From NCBI RefSeq assembly GCF_025642135.1, contig NZ_CP106793.1, positions 7,036,001 to 7,100,000 of the forward strand: DNA of 64,000 nucleotides, read 5' to 3'. Below the pieces are notes generated by a model that saw only the letters and a program-made list of their open reading frames with translations, was not told where the DNA came from and made no database searches. Source of the DNA: Streptomyces cynarae (GTDB taxonomy: Bacteria > Actinomycetota > Actinomycetes > Streptomycetales > Streptomycetaceae). The position numbers and the translations under genes are program-made. This document shows positions 52,411-61,713 of the stretch, piece after piece (the stretch's first letter is position 1; each line of letters starts with the position of its first letter).

Positions 52411-53376
52411 TCACGCCTCCGGGATGTCGAACTTGCTGGTGCGCTGCATGCCGGCGGCGCGTCCCTTGCCCGCGACGACCAGCGCCATCTTGCGGCTGGC
52501 CTCGTCGATCATCTCGTCGCCGAGCATCGCGGAGCCCTTCTTGCCGCCCGCCTCCGACGTGTAGTACTCGTACGCGTCCAGGATCAGCTCGGCGTGGTCG
52601 TAGTCCTCCTGGGACGGCGAGAACACCTCGTTGGCGGCGTCCACCTGACCCGGGTGGAGCACCCACTTGCCGTCGAAGCCGAGGGCGGCGGCGCGGCCGG
52701 CGACCTCACGGAAGCCGTCGACGTTGCGGATCTGGAGGTAGGGACCGTCGATCGCCTGGAGGTTGTTGGCGCGGGCGGCCATCAGGATCTTCATCAGGAT
52801 GTAGTGGTAGGCGTCCGCCGGGTAGCCGGGCGGCTGCTCGCCCACGACCAGCGACTTCATGTTGATCGACGCCATGAAGTCGGCCGGGCCGAAGATGATC
52901 GTCTCGATGCGCGGGGACGCCTGCGCGATGGCGTTGACGTTGTTGAGGCCCTGGGCGTTCTCGATCTGCGCCTCGATGCCGATCCGGCCGACCTCGAAGC
53001 CCATGGTCTTCTCGATCTGCGTAAGCAGCAGGTCCAGGGCGACGATCTGCTCGGCGCTCTGCACCTTCGGCAGCATGATGCAGTCGAGGTTCGGCCCCGC
53101 GCCCTCGACCACGGTCACGACGTCCCGGTACGTCCACTCGGTCGTCCAGTCGTTGACCCGGACCACCCTGGTCTTGCCCGTCCAGTCGCCCTCGTTGAGG
53201 AACTTGACGATGGTGTGCCGCGCCTCCGGCTTGGCGAGCGGTGCGCACGCGTCCTCCAGGTCCAGGAAGACCTGGTCGGCGGGGAGGCCCTGCGCCTTCT
53301 CCAGGAAGCGGGGGTTCGAGCCCGGTACCGCCAGGCAGGAGCGCCGGGGGCGAAGGCGGTTGACGGGGGTGGTCAT
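52411..53376 (-). CDS. mcl: HpcH/HpaI-type CoA-ester lyase, probable malyl-CoA/beta-methylmalyl-CoA lyase
   Basis: The product has 321 residues. CitE-like features are LRPRRSCLAVPGSNPRFLEKA, VFLDLEDACAPLAKPEAR (Mg-binding acidic pair), RVNDWTTEW, the metal-site Glu in GIEAQIENAQGL, IIFGPADFMASIN and GKWVLHPGQVDAANEVF. Enzymes of this type cleave beta-methylmalyl-CoA to glyoxylate and propionyl-CoA, the exit step of the ethylmalonyl-CoA pathway. The start overlaps the mutase stop by four bases (53373-53376). Confidence 0.88.
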   Translation of the reverse strand: MTTPVNRLRPRRSCLAVPGSNPRFLEKAQGLPADQVFLDLEDACAPLAKPEARHTIVKFLNEGDWTGKTRVVRVNDWTTEWTYRDVVTVVEGAGPNLDCIMLPKVQSAEQIVALDLLLTQIEKTMGFEVGRIGIEAQIENAQGLNNVNAIAQASPRIETIIFGPADFMASINMKSLVVGEQPPGYPADAYHYILMKILMAARANNLQAIDGPYLQIRNVDGFREVAGRAAALGFDGKWVLHPGQVDAANEVFSPSQEDYDHAELILDAYEYYTSEAGGKKGSAMLGDEMIDEASRKMALVVAGKGRAAGMQRTSKFDIPEA

Positions 53377-55421
53377 GCGGGGACCTCCAGGGGGTCGAGC
53401 TTGTTCGCTTTCCGGATCTCGTCGACGATACGGCCGATGATCCCGGTGATGTCGAAGTCCTTCGGGGTGAAGACCGCGGCCACTCCAGCGGCCCTGAGCT
53501 GCTCGGCGTCGCCGTTCGGGATGATCCCGCCGGCGATCACCGGGATGTCGGCCGCGCCGGCCTCGCGCAGCCGCTCCAGCACGTCGGGCACCAGCTGGGC
53601 GTGCGATCCGGACAGGATGGACAGGCCGACCGCGTGCACGTCCTCGGCGAGGGCCGCGTCCACGATCTGCTCGGGCGTCAGCCGGATGCCCTGGTAGACC
53701 ACCTCGAACCCGGCGTCACGGGCCCGCACGGCGATCTGCTCGGCGCCGTTGGAGTGCCCGTCCAGGCCCGGCTTGCCGACGAGGAAGCGGAGCTTGCCGA
53801 CGCCGAGGTCGCGGGCGGTGGCGTCCACCCTGCGGCGGACCTCCGCCAGCTTGGTGCCGTCCTCGGCGGCCACCGCGACGGGCGCGGACGAGACGCCGGT
53901 CGGGGCCCGGAACTCGCCGAACACCTCGCGCAGGGCCCCGGCCCACTCGCCGGTCGTGACCCCGGCGCGGGCGCACTCCAGGGTGGCCTCCATGAGGTTG
54001 TCGGTGCCCTTGGCGGCCTCCTTCAGCCGCTCCAGCGCCTTGCAGGGGCGCGGGTGGTTGAAGGGCGGCTGGTAGCGGGTGTCGCGCCAGCGCTGGAGGG
54101 ACTCGACGACGCGTGCCTCCACCGCCGGGTCGACCGTCTGGATCGCGGTGTCCAGGTCGGCGGTCAGGGGGTTCGGCTCGGTCCCCTCGAATATGTTGAC
54201 GCCGACGATCTTCTCCTGGCCCGACTCGATACGGGCCCGGCGTGCCGCGTGCGAGGCGACCAGCTGCGACTTGAGGTAGCCGGACTCGACGGCGGCCATC
54301 GCGCCGCCCATCTCCTGGATGTGCTCGATCTCGGCGAGCGCCGCCTCGACCAGCTCGTCCACCTTCGCCTCGATCACCTTCGAGCCCTCGAAGATGTCGT
54401 CGTACTCCAGCAGGTCGCTCTCGTAGGCGAGCACCTGCTGGATGCGCAGCGACCACTGCTGGTCCCAGGGGCGGGGCAGGCCCAGCGCCTCGTTCCAGGC
54501 GGGAAGCTGCACGGCACGCGCGCGTGCGTCCTTGGAGAGGGTGACGGCCAGCATCTCCAGCACGATCCGCTGGACGTTGTTCTCCGGCTGCGCCTCGGTC
54601 AGTCCGAGCGAGTTGACCTGGACGCCGTAGCGGAAGCGGCGGTGCTTGGGGTCCTCGATGCCGTACCGTTCGCGCGTGATCCTGTCCCAGATGCGGCCGA
54701 ACGCCCGCATCTTGCACATCTCCTCGATGAAGCGGACGCCAGCGTTCACGAAGAAGGAGATACGGCCGACGACGTCGCCCATGTGCTCCTGCGGCACCTG
54801 GCCGCTGTCGCGCACCGCGTCGAGGACGGCGATCGCGGTGGACATCGCGTACGCGATCTCCTGGACCGGCGTGGCGCCCGCCTCCTGCAGGTGGTAGCTG
54901 CAGATGTTGATCGGGTTCCACTTCGGGATGTGGGAGACCGTGTACGCGATCATGTCCGTCGTCAGGCGGAGGGACGGTCCCGGCGGGAAGACGTGCGTCC
55001 CGCGGGACAGGTACTCCTTGACGATGTCGTTCTGGGTCGTCCCCTGGAGCTTGGTGATGTCCGCGCCCTGCTCCTCCGCGACGACCTGGTAGAGCGCCAG
55101 CAGCCACATGGCCGTGGCGTTGATGGTCATCGAGGTGTTCATCTGCTCCAGGGGGATGTCCTGGAACAGCCGGCGCATGTCACCGAGGTGCGAGACGGGG
55201 ACCCCGACCCGGCCGACCTCGCCACGGGCGAGGATGTGGTCGGGGTCGTAGCCGGTCTGCGTCGGCAGGTCGAACGCCACCGACAGACCCGTCTGCCCCT
55301 TGGCGAGGTTGCGCCGGTACAGCTCGTTGGACGCCTCGGCCGTGGAGTGACCGGCGTACGTGCGCATGAGCCACGGCCGGTCCTTCTCTCGCCTGCCGTC
55401 GGCGGGCTGACGCTCAGTCAT
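53373..55421 (-). CDS. ecm: Ethylmalonyl-CoA mutase (MeaA-type, B12-dependent)
   Basis: The product has 682 residues. The N-terminal (alpha/beta)8 mutase domain starts [20 protein letters not shown] and has [20 protein letters not shown]. The C-terminal cobalamin-binding domain has the DxHxxG motif in [20 protein letters not shown] and ends with [12 protein letters not shown]. One polypeptide with both domains and the MeaA-type N-terminus distinguishes it from heterodimeric methylmalonyl-CoA mutase. It isomerises ethylmalonyl-CoA to methylsuccinyl-CoA. The gene is 18 bp from ccr and overlaps the lyase gene by four bases. Confidence 0.93.
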   Translation of the reverse strand: MTERQPADGRREKDRPWLMRTYAGHSTAEASNELYRRNLAKGQTGLSVAFDLPTQTGYDPDHILARGEVGRVGVPVSHLGDMRRLFQDIPLEQMNTSMTINATAMWLLALYQVVAEEQGADITKLQGTTQNDIVKEYLSRGTHVFPPGPSLRLTTDMIAYTVSHIPKWNPINICSYHLQEAGATPVQEIAYAMSTAIAVLDAVRDSGQVPQEHMGDVVGRISFFVNAGVRFIEEMCKMRAFGRIWDRITRERYGIEDPKHRRFRYGVQVNSLGLTEAQPENNVQRIVLEMLAVTLSKDARARAVQLPAWNEALGLPRPWDQQWSLRIQQVLAYESDLLEYDDIFEGSKVIEAKVDELVEAALAEIEHIQEMGGAMAAVESGYLKSQLVASHAARRARIESGQEKIVGVNIFEGTEPNPLTADLDTAIQTVDPAVEARVVESLQRWRDTRYQPPFNHPRPCKALERLKEAAKGTDNLMEATLECARAGVTTGEWAGALREVFGEFRAPTGVSSAPVAVAAEDGTKLAEVRRRVDATARDLGVGKLRFLVGKPGLDGHSNGAEQIAVRARDAGFEVVYQGIRLTPEQIVDAALAEDVHAVGLSILSGSHAQLVPDVLERLREAGAADIPVIAGGIIPNGDAEQLRAAGVAAVFTPKDFDITGIIGRIVDEIRKANKLDPLEVPA

Positions 55422-55439
55422 GGATGACCTCCGCTCGCC

Positions 55440-56777
55440 TCAGACGTTCCGGAAGCGGTTGATCGCGTCGATGTGCTTGGCGCGCAGCTCGTGGTCGCGC
55501 ACGCCCAGGCCCTCCTCGGGCGCCAGGCACAGGACGCCGACCTTGCCCTGGTGGAGGTTGCGGTGCACGTCGTAGGCGGCCTGGCCGGTGTCCTCCAGGG
55601 AGTACACCTTCGACAGCGTCGGGTGGATCTTGCCCTTGGCGATGAGCCGGTTGGCCTCGTACGCCTCGCGGTAGTTGGCGAAGTGCGAGCCGACGATCCG
55701 CTTCAACGACATCCACAGGTAGCGGTTGTCGTACTGGTGCATGTAGCCGGACGTGGAGGCGCAGGTGACGATCGTGCCGCCCTTGCGGGTGACGTACACC
55801 GAGGCGCCGAAGGTCTCGCGGCCGGGGTGTTCGAAGACGATGTCGACGTCCTCGCCACCCGTGAGCTCACGGATGCGCTTGCCGAAGCGCTTCCACTCCT
55901 TGGGGTCCTGGGTGTTCTCGTCCTTCCAGAACCGGTAGTCCTCGGCGTTGCGGTCGATGATCAGCTCGGCGCCCATCTTGCGGCAGATCTCCGCCTTCTG
56001 CGGCGAGGAGACGACGCAGATCGGGGTGGCGCCGCCCGCGAGCGCGAACTGCGTGGCGTAGGAGCCCAGGCCGCCGCTCGCGCCCCAGATCAGGACGTTG
56101 TCGCCCTGCTTCATCTGGGCGCCGTTGCGGGAGACCAGCTGCCGGTACGCGGTGGAGTTGACCAGGCCGGGGGCCGCGGCCTCCTCCCAGCTCAGGTGGT
56201 CCGGCTTCGGCATCAGCTGGTTGGACTTGACCAGGGCGATCTCCGCGAGGCCGCCGAAGTTCGTCTCGAAGCCCCAGATGCGCTGCTCCGGGTCGAGCAT
56301 GGTGTCGTCGTGCCCGTCGGGCGACTCCAGCTCGACGCTCAGGCAGTGCGCGACGACCTCGTCACCGGGCTTCCAGGCGTTCACGCCGGGGCCGGTGCGC
56401 AGGACGACGCCCGCGAGGTCGGAGCCGATGATGTGGTACGGCAGGTCGTGCCGCTTGGTCAGCGGCGAGAGCTTGCCGTAGCGCTCGAGGAAGCCGAACG
56501 TCGACAGCGGCTCGAAGATCGAGGTCCACACCGAGTTGTAGTTGACCGAGGAGGCCATGACGGCCACCAGGGCCTCGCCCGGGCCGAGCTCGGGCAGCGG
56601 GACCTCGTCCACGTGCAGTGACTTGCGGGGGTCCTTGTCGCGGGTGGGCATGCCCGCGAACATCTCCGTCTCGTCCTTGTGCACGGTGACCGCGCGGTAG
56701 GACTCGGGGAGGGGGAGGGCGGCGAAGTCGGCGGACGTGGCGGTCCCCGACTGAATGGCGTCCAGGATGTCCTTCAC
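55440..56777 (-). CDS. ccr: Crotonyl-CoA carboxylase/reductase
   Basis: The product has 445 residues of the medium-chain dehydrogenase/reductase type. Ccr-specific features are SYRAVTVHKDETEMFAG, EALVAVMASSVNYNSVWTSIFEP, HIIGSDLAGVVLRTGPGVN and the long insertion with WGFETNFGGLAEIALVKSNQ. The NADPH motif is in IWGASGGLGSYATQFALAGG. It reductively carboxylates crotonyl-CoA to ethylmalonyl-CoA, committing carbon to the pathway and supplying extender units for polyketides. It is first in the five-gene operon; the promoter should lie in 56778-57100. Confidence 0.95.
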   Translation of the reverse strand: MKDILDAIQSGTATSADFAALPLPESYRAVTVHKDETEMFAGMPTRDKDPRKSLHVDEVPLPELGPGEALVAVMASSVNYNSVWTSIFEPLSTFGFLERYGKLSPLTKRHDLPYHIIGSDLAGVVLRTGPGVNAWKPGDEVVAHCLSVELESPDGHDDTMLDPEQRIWGFETNFGGLAEIALVKSNQLMPKPDHLSWEEAAAPGLVNSTAYRQLVSRNGAQMKQGDNVLIWGASGGLGSYATQFALAGGATPICVVSSPQKAEICRKMGAELIIDRNAEDYRFWKDENTQDPKEWKRFGKRIRELTGGEDVDIVFEHPGRETFGASVYVTRKGGTIVTCASTSGYMHQYDNRYLWMSLKRIVGSHFANYREAYEANRLIAKGKIHPTLSKVYSLEDTGQAAYDVHRNLHQGKVGVLCLAPEEGLGVRDHELRAKHIDAINRFRNV

Positions 56778-57195
56778 GGTGGTGCCTCCGGCGAATGGCG
56801 TCTTGAGGGGAGACGCTGAGGGTTACGTCGGTGTGCTGCTGCTGGTGAGAGGGGTGCCGTCGGTTCGGCGGAGGTGGTGCTGGGCAGCGCTTTGTGGCGC
56901 GGAAGTTGCCTGTGACGCAGGCGTCCGGGCGCGCTCGCCCAAGGGCTTGCGGGGACAGCCGACGTACGAAAGGTCTCTGCACGCCGGCCGCCCGGACACC
57001 ATCACCGTATGGCACCCCGTGTCACCCCGCAAGGCACTGGGTGCCAGAAAGTCCACTCAGATGAAATCTTTACGTAACAAATGAGCGATGATCGATCAAA
57101 GCTACCGCCGAGTAGACGCGTGTCCGCCGGGGCCTACTGGGATCGCCGGCTCCTCGCCGGGCCCTCAGTGGGGGTTGCGTCCGTGCGCCGCTCGC

Positions 57196-57234
57196 GGGGC
57201 CCGGCCCCCGGACGGCGTCCGAGGGCCGGGCCCC
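57196..57234. terminator. 18-bp near-perfect hairpin downstream of the TetR gene
   Basis: The arms 57196-57213 (GGGGCCCGGCCCCCGGAC) and 57217-57234 pair with a single mismatch around a 3-nt loop. It is 290 bp beyond the TetR stop on the minus strand and upstream of ccr, where it would keep TetR transcripts out of the ccr operon. Confidence 0.65.
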
Positions 57235-57460
57235 GGCAGTTCGAGGACGAGGCCGTCAGGCGGACAGCCGGGGTCTGGGGCGCAGCCCCGGGACGAGAAG
57301 GAGCAGGAGTGGACGGACCCGTGCCCCGGTGGCTCCTGACGTCCCCAGCGGGGCACGACGTGCCGGGCCCGGCGACAGGGCGCCCGGTGGTGCAGACGGC
57401 GACCGGGGGACCGGACCCGAGTCGGCGGCGCGCTTCGCTCCGAGCCGTTCGCTGCGTCGC

Positions 57461-57498
57461 GGCCGGGCGTGGGGCCGGGCGTCGGGGCCGGGCGTCGC
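57461..57498. repeat. Short tandem repeat of GGCCGGGCGT units
   Basis: Three adjoining units of 12-14 bp (GGCCGGGCGTGG, GGCCGGGCGTCG, GGGCCGGGCGTCGC) lie 26 bp after the TetR stop codon. They look like simple slippage expansion. Confidence 0.6.
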
Positions 57499-57523
57499 GG
57501 CCGGCCCATGGACTGAGCTGGGA

Positions 57524-58336
57524 CTACGAGCGCTCCTTGAGCGCCTGCTCGATGGTGCGCATGACCTCGTCCAGGGGCGCGTCCGTCCTGGCCACCGTGA
57601 CCAGCACCTCCCCGTGCGTGGTCGTCGAGGCCTTCGCAGTCCGGGGGGCGGTGTCCCGGCCGGCCCCGATCCCCGTTCCGAACGTCTTGCGGACGATCGC
57701 GAAGGCGTGGTCCAGCTGTGCCTCCACGTCTCCCTGGCCGCCCGCCCGCAGCCAGCGCCGCAGGACGTGGTTGTGCGCGGTGACCACCGCCGAGGCGGCG
57801 ACCTCGGCGAGCAGCGGGTCGTCGTTCGCGTCGTCGTCGTGCGCGTGCTCGTCGAAGTGGCCGAGGAGGTAGCGGGTGAAGAGGCGCTCGTAGCGGGCGA
57901 CCGAGGCGATCTCCGCCTCGCGCAGCGTCGGCACCTCGCGCGTCAGCTTGTAGCGCTGCACGGAGATCTCCGGCCGGGCCGCGTACATCTTCATGACTTC
58001 CTTGATGCCGCGGCACACGGTGTCGAGCGGGTGCTCGTGCGCGGGCGCGGCGTTGAGCACCGCCTCCGCCCGGATCAGGGTGTCGTCGTGGTCCGGGAAG
58101 ATCGCCTCTTCCTTGGAGCGGAAGTGGCGGAAGAAGGTGCGCCGGGCGACCCCCGCGGCTGCCGCGATCTCGTCGACGGTGGTCGCTTCGTACCCCTTGG
58201 TGGCGAACAGCTCCATCGCCGCGGCCGCCAGTTCCCGGCGCATCTTGAGCCGCTGGGCGGCGGCGCGAGAGCCTGCGGCACTCTCCGGCGCGTCGGGCGT
58301 AGCTGGTGTACGTGAGGACTTGGCGGGCTGGGGCAT
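57524..58336 (-). CDS. TetR/AcrR-family regulator upstream of the ethylmalonyl-CoA operon
   Basis: The product has 270 residues. The helix-turn-helix (~30-80) reads LKMRRELAAAAMELFATKGYEATTVDEIAAAAGVARRTFFRHFRSKEE. An unusually acidic stretch HFDEHAHDDDANDDPLL and a ~60-residue C-terminal extension (ending DEVMRTIEQALKERS) go beyond the normal TetR size. It lies between the hydroxyacyl-CoA dehydrogenase gene and ccr, all on the minus strand, so control of crotonyl-CoA metabolism is likely. The ATG at 58336 (MPQPAKSS) is preferred over 58354; neither has a clear ribosome site. Confidence 0.82.
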   Translation of the reverse strand: MPQPAKSSRTPATPDAPESAAGSRAAAQRLKMRRELAAAAMELFATKGYEATTVDEIAAAAGVARRTFFRHFRSKEEAIFPDHDDTLIRAEAVLNAAPAHEHPLDTVCRGIKEVMKMYAARPEISVQRYKLTREVPTLREAEIASVARYERLFTRYLLGHFDEHAHDDDANDDPLLAEVAASAVVTAHNHVLRRWLRAGGQGDVEAQLDHAFAIVRKTFGTGIGAGRDTAPRTAKASTTTHGEVLVTVARTDAPLDEVMRTIEQALKERS

Positions 58337-58471
58337 GACCCGAACGTACTGCATCTGCGCAGGATGGTGCGCATGTCCCGGGTTCCCCCCGCCCCGCGCG
58401 GGCGGGGGTGACCGGCCGGGTCGAGCAGTCCGCCCCAGTCGGCGCCGCCGTGGAGCCGGTCGCCGCGCCGG

Positions 58472-60277
58472 TCAGCGCTTGGCATATTCGCGGAAGCCGC
58501 GGCCGGTCTTGCGGCCGAGGCAGCCCGCGGCCACCAGGTGTTCCAGAAGCGGCGCGGGGGCCAGGCCGGGGTCGCGGAACTCCCGGTGCAGCACCTTCTC
58601 GATGGCGAGCGAGACGTCCAGTCCGACCACGTCCAGCAGTTCGAACGGGCCCATCGGGTAGCCGCCGCCCAGCTTCATCGCCGCGTCGATGTCGTCCAGG
58701 GACGCGTAGTGCTCCTGCACCATCTTCACGGCGTTGTTCAGATACGGGAACAGCAGCGCGTTGACGATGAATCCGGCGCGGTCGCCGCAGTCGACCGGGT
58801 GCTTCCTGATCGAGCCGCACAGCGCGCGCACCGTCGCGTGGACGTCTTCCGCCGTCAGGACCGTGCGGACGACCTCGACCAGCTTCATGGCCGGCGCCGG
58901 GTTGAAGAAGTGCATGCCGATCACGTCCTGCGGGCGCGAGGTGGCGCGGGCACAGGCGACGACGGGCAGCGAGGAGGTGGTGGTGGCGAGGATCGCGCCG
59001 GGCTTGCAGACCTTGTCGAACGTGGCGAACAGCTGCCGCTTGACCTCCAGGTCCTCGGCGACGGCCTCCAGGGCCAGGTCGACGTCCGCGAAGTCGTCGT
59101 AGGAGCCCGCCGGCCGGATCCGGTCCAGCGTCTGCGCGGCCGCCTCCGTGGTCATCCGGCCCTTGTCGACCGAGCGCGCCAGCGACTTGCCGATGCGGGC
59201 CTTCGCGGCCCGGGCCTTCTCCTCGGTGCGGGCCGCGAGCACGACCTCGTACCCGGCCTTGGCGAAGACCTCGGCGATCCCGGACGCCATCGTGCCCGAG
59301 CCCGCGACACCGACCGAGCGCACCGTGCGACCCGGCGCGAGGGAGTCGCCCTCCAGCGGGGTCAGCGCGTCGCGGACGACGACCGGGCTGTTCGGCGCCT
59401 CGTAGGTGTAGAAGCCGCGTCCGGCCTTGCGGCCGGTCAGGCCAGCCTCGCTGAGCTGCTTGAGGATCGGCGCGGGCGCGTGCAGACGGTCGTGGGAGGC
59501 GGCGTACATGGCCTCCAGGACCGTGCGGGCGGTGTCGATGCCGATCAGGTCGAGCAGGGCGAGCGGGCCCATGGGCAGCCCGCAGCCCAGCTTCATCGCG
59601 GCGTCGATGTCCTCGCGCGAGGCGTACTTGGACTCGTACATCGCGGCGGCCTGGTTCAGATAGCCGAACAGCAGGCCGTCGGCGACGAAACCGGGCCGGT
59701 CGCCCACCGCGACGGGCTCCTTGCCGAGGTCGAGGGCGAGGTTGGTGACCGCGGTGACGACCGCGGGCGCGGTCAGCACGGACGAGACGATCTCCACCAG
59801 CCGCATCGCCGGGGCCGGGTTGAAGAAGTGCAGCCCGAGGACGCGCTCGGGGCGGGCCGAGTCGGCGGCGAGCCGGGTCACGGAGAGGGCGTTGGTGCCG
59901 GTGGCGAGGATGGTGTCCGGGCGCACGATGTCGTCGAGGGCGCGGAGGACCTGCTGCTTGATCTCGTACGACTCCGGGACCACCTCGATCACCAGGTCGG
60001 CGTCGGCGGCGGCACGCAGGTCGGTGAAGGTGCGGAAGCGGGCGAGGGCGTCCTCGCGTTCCCGCTCGGTCATGCGGCCGCGGCTGACGGCGCGGGCGGT
60101 GGCGGTCTCCAGGGTGGCGACGGCCTTCGAGGCTGCGGCCTCGTCGATGTCGATGCCGACGACCTCGCGGCCGGCCCGGGTGAGCACCTCGGCGATGCCG
60201 GTGCCCATGGTGCCGAGGCCGACGACGGCAACGGTCTTGAGCGGGGACAGAGGGGTGTCGGAGAAGGGAGTGGCCAT
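58472..60277 (-). CDS. Double-module 3-hydroxyacyl-CoA (3-hydroxybutyryl-CoA) dehydrogenase
   Basis: The product has 601 residues and contains two complete 3HCDH units in tandem. Module 1 has the NAD site VVGLGTMGTGIAEVLTRAG (~19-37), then LGLHFFNPAPAMRLVEIV and GCGLPMGPLALLDLIG. Module 2 has VAGSGTMASGIAEVFAKAG, IGMHFFNPAPAMKLVEVV and GGGYPMGPFELLDVVG. Single-module HBDs are ~285 residues, so this is a duplication-fusion. It would interconvert acetoacetyl-CoA and 3-hydroxybutyryl-CoA, the step before crotonyl-CoA for the Ccr operon. GGAG eight bases before the ATG at 60277 supports the start. Confidence 0.92.
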   Translation of the reverse strand: MATPFSDTPLSPLKTVAVVGLGTMGTGIAEVLTRAGREVVGIDIDEAAASKAVATLETATARAVSRGRMTEREREDALARFRTFTDLRAAADADLVIEVVPESYEIKQQVLRALDDIVRPDTILATGTNALSVTRLAADSARPERVLGLHFFNPAPAMRLVEIVSSVLTAPAVVTAVTNLALDLGKEPVAVGDRPGFVADGLLFGYLNQAAAMYESKYASREDIDAAMKLGCGLPMGPLALLDLIGIDTARTVLEAMYAASHDRLHAPAPILKQLSEAGLTGRKAGRGFYTYEAPNSPVVVRDALTPLEGDSLAPGRTVRSVGVAGSGTMASGIAEVFAKAGYEVVLAARTEEKARAAKARIGKSLARSVDKGRMTTEAAAQTLDRIRPAGSYDDFADVDLALEAVAEDLEVKRQLFATFDKVCKPGAILATTTSSLPVVACARATSRPQDVIGMHFFNPAPAMKLVEVVRTVLTAEDVHATVRALCGSIRKHPVDCGDRAGFIVNALLFPYLNNAVKMVQEHYASLDDIDAAMKLGGGYPMGPFELLDVVGLDVSLAIEKVLHREFRDPGLAPAPLLEHLVAAGCLGRKTGRGFREYAKR

Positions 60278-60640
60278 CGCGGGACTCCAGATGAGGGTGA
60301 CGACTGAGGGAGCGCTCCTGGGTGCGCCGAGGGCGCACCGCAGGGCGGAGAGTGCGGGTGCTTGCCGGGCTGACGAGCGCACACGCCCGGAGCCGTGTCA
60401 CGGACGTGCACACGCCCGGTACGGCGAAACCGACCGGCCCTGTCCCGGAGCCGGGTCGTACTGAGGTACGTGATGTACCGAACCGACCAGCACTCACGAC
60501 GGCTGCGTCACCAGGCCGCCGCGAGTCTCGCGAGTGGGTAACTCGCTCGTCTGAGCTTAACCCGCGGGTAACGAGCGCGCCAGCCCTCGGGTTTGTGATC
60601 TGGGTCCCGCCGCACCGGCCGCGCCCCTAGGCTCGGGAGC

Positions 60641-61216
60641 ATGGACGAAGCGTTGCGATCACTCACGGAGCGTGTGCGGGCCGAGAGCGGCGGGTCCCCG
60701 GCCTGCGAGCGGCTGGTGGCGACCGGTGATCCGGACGAGCTGGCCGCCGTGCTGACCGAGCCTGGGCAGCCGCTGTGGGCCCGGGAACTGGCCGCCTTCC
60801 GGCTCGGCGTCATGGGCGACCGGCGGTCCTTCGAGACGCTGGTCCTGCTGCTCAACCACCGCGACCCGCAGCGCTGCGCGTCGGCCGCCCACGCCCTGGC
60901 CCGGCTCGGCGACCCGCGCACCGCCCGCGCGGCGGCCGCCCTCGCCACCAACGAGCTGCGCGTCGCCTACGCCCTCCACCCGGTACGCCTGCTCGTCGAG
61001 CTGGCCGCCCCCGAGGCCGTGCCCGCGCTGATCACCACGTTGCAGCGCCGGCTCCGCCCGCACGATCCCTACCGCAAGGTGGCGCTCGCCTGTGTGGAGG
61101 GGCTGGGCGCGCTCGGCGACCCCCGCGCCAAGCCCGTTCTGAACGAGGCCCTCGCCCATCCGGTCCTGGCGGAGGCGGCGGTCCACGCCCTGGCCCGCAT
61201 CCCCGGCGGGCGGTGA
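60641..61216 (+). CDS. HEAT-repeat protein
   Basis: The product has 191 residues and is all-helical by appearance. Repeats of about 30 residues are seen: LWARELAAFRLGVMGDRRSFETLVLLLN, DPQRCASAAHALARLGDPRTARAAAALA, RKVALACVEGLGALGDPRAKPVLNEAL, ending AAVHALARIPGG. These are PBS-lyase/HEAT-type repeats that serve as protein-binding scaffolds. No enzyme domain is fused to them. I recall similar Streptomyces proteins sometimes labelled adenylosuccinate lyase, which this sequence does not support. Its neighbours are unrelated. Confidence 0.8.
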   Translation: MDEALRSLTERVRAESGGSPACERLVATGDPDELAAVLTEPGQPLWARELAAFRLGVMGDRRSFETLVLLLNHRDPQRCASAAHALARLGDPRTARAAAALATNELRVAYALHPVRLLVELAAPEAVPALITTLQRRLRPHDPYRKVALACVEGLGALGDPRAKPVLNEALAHPVLAEAAVHALARIPGGR

Positions 61217-61243
61217 CCACCGCGCGGGATCACCGGCCACGGA

Positions 61244-61642
61244 TCAATCCGGCACGATCGCGTACGCCTCGATCTCCATCAGGAACTCCGGGCGCACCAG
61301 GGCCGCCACCTGCACCGCCGACGACGCGGGCAGCCGGTCGTCGGGTATGTGCGCGGCGCGGGCCTCGCGGATCGCAGGCATGTATGCCATGTCGGTGACG
61401 AAACAGGTGAGTTTGACGACGTCGTCGAAGGTGGCTCCGGCGGACGCCAGGCAGCGGCGCAGGTTCTCGAAGACCTGCCGGGCCTGTGCCGCCGGGTCGC
61501 CCTCGCCGACGGGCCTGCCGCCCTCGTCCAGGGCCAGTTGGCCGGAGATCGCGACGAAGCGTCCGGTGCCCATGACGACGTGGGAGTAGGGGGCCGCGGG
61601 GGCGACCCCGTCGGGCGCGGGAATCCTGGTCAGCTCGCTCAT
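61244..61642 (-). CDS. RidA-family (YjgF/YER057c/UK114) protein
   Basis: The product has 132 residues, one RidA domain. Conserved blocks are APAAPYSHVVMGTGRFVAISGQLALDEGG, PAAQARQVFENLRRCLASAGATFDDVVKLTCFVTDM and RPEFLMEIEAYAIVPD. The Arg that binds the substrate carboxylate in RidA (normally in ...SR.. near residue 105) appears replaced around DDRLPASSAVQVAALVRPE; an Arg is present nearby, so imine deaminase activity is uncertain. The ATG at 61642 is preferred over 61651. It is convergent with the HEAT-repeat gene. Confidence 0.85.
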   Translation of the reverse strand: MSELTRIPAPDGVAPAAPYSHVVMGTGRFVAISGQLALDEGGRPVGEGDPAAQARQVFENLRRCLASAGATFDDVVKLTCFVTDMAYMPAIREARAAHIPDDRLPASSAVQVAALVRPEFLMEIEAYAIVPD

Positions 61643-61713
61643 GGGTCCCATGGTGGACCACGGGTCTGACAGTGACCTCCAACGTCCCCGACGGGCGCCG
61701 ACCCCCCGGCCGC

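Larger units (their letters stand above)
56778..57523. other. Long intergenic region upstream of ccr
   Basis: No gene is recognised in these ~750 bp. An AT-rich island at about 57060-57105 (around TTTACGTAACAAATGAGCGA) is unusual for the region and is a candidate regulatory site. The hairpin at 57196-57234 and the short GC tandem repeat at 57461-57498 occupy the part nearer the TetR gene. Confidence 0.55.

Noticed and set aside
57165..60497. A 1110-codon minus-strand open frame spanning the TetR and hydroxyacyl-CoA dehydrogenase genes
   Set aside because: It runs in a shifted frame of both genes and yields Arg/Pro/Gly-rich text. The real genes are in other frames with full domain motifs.
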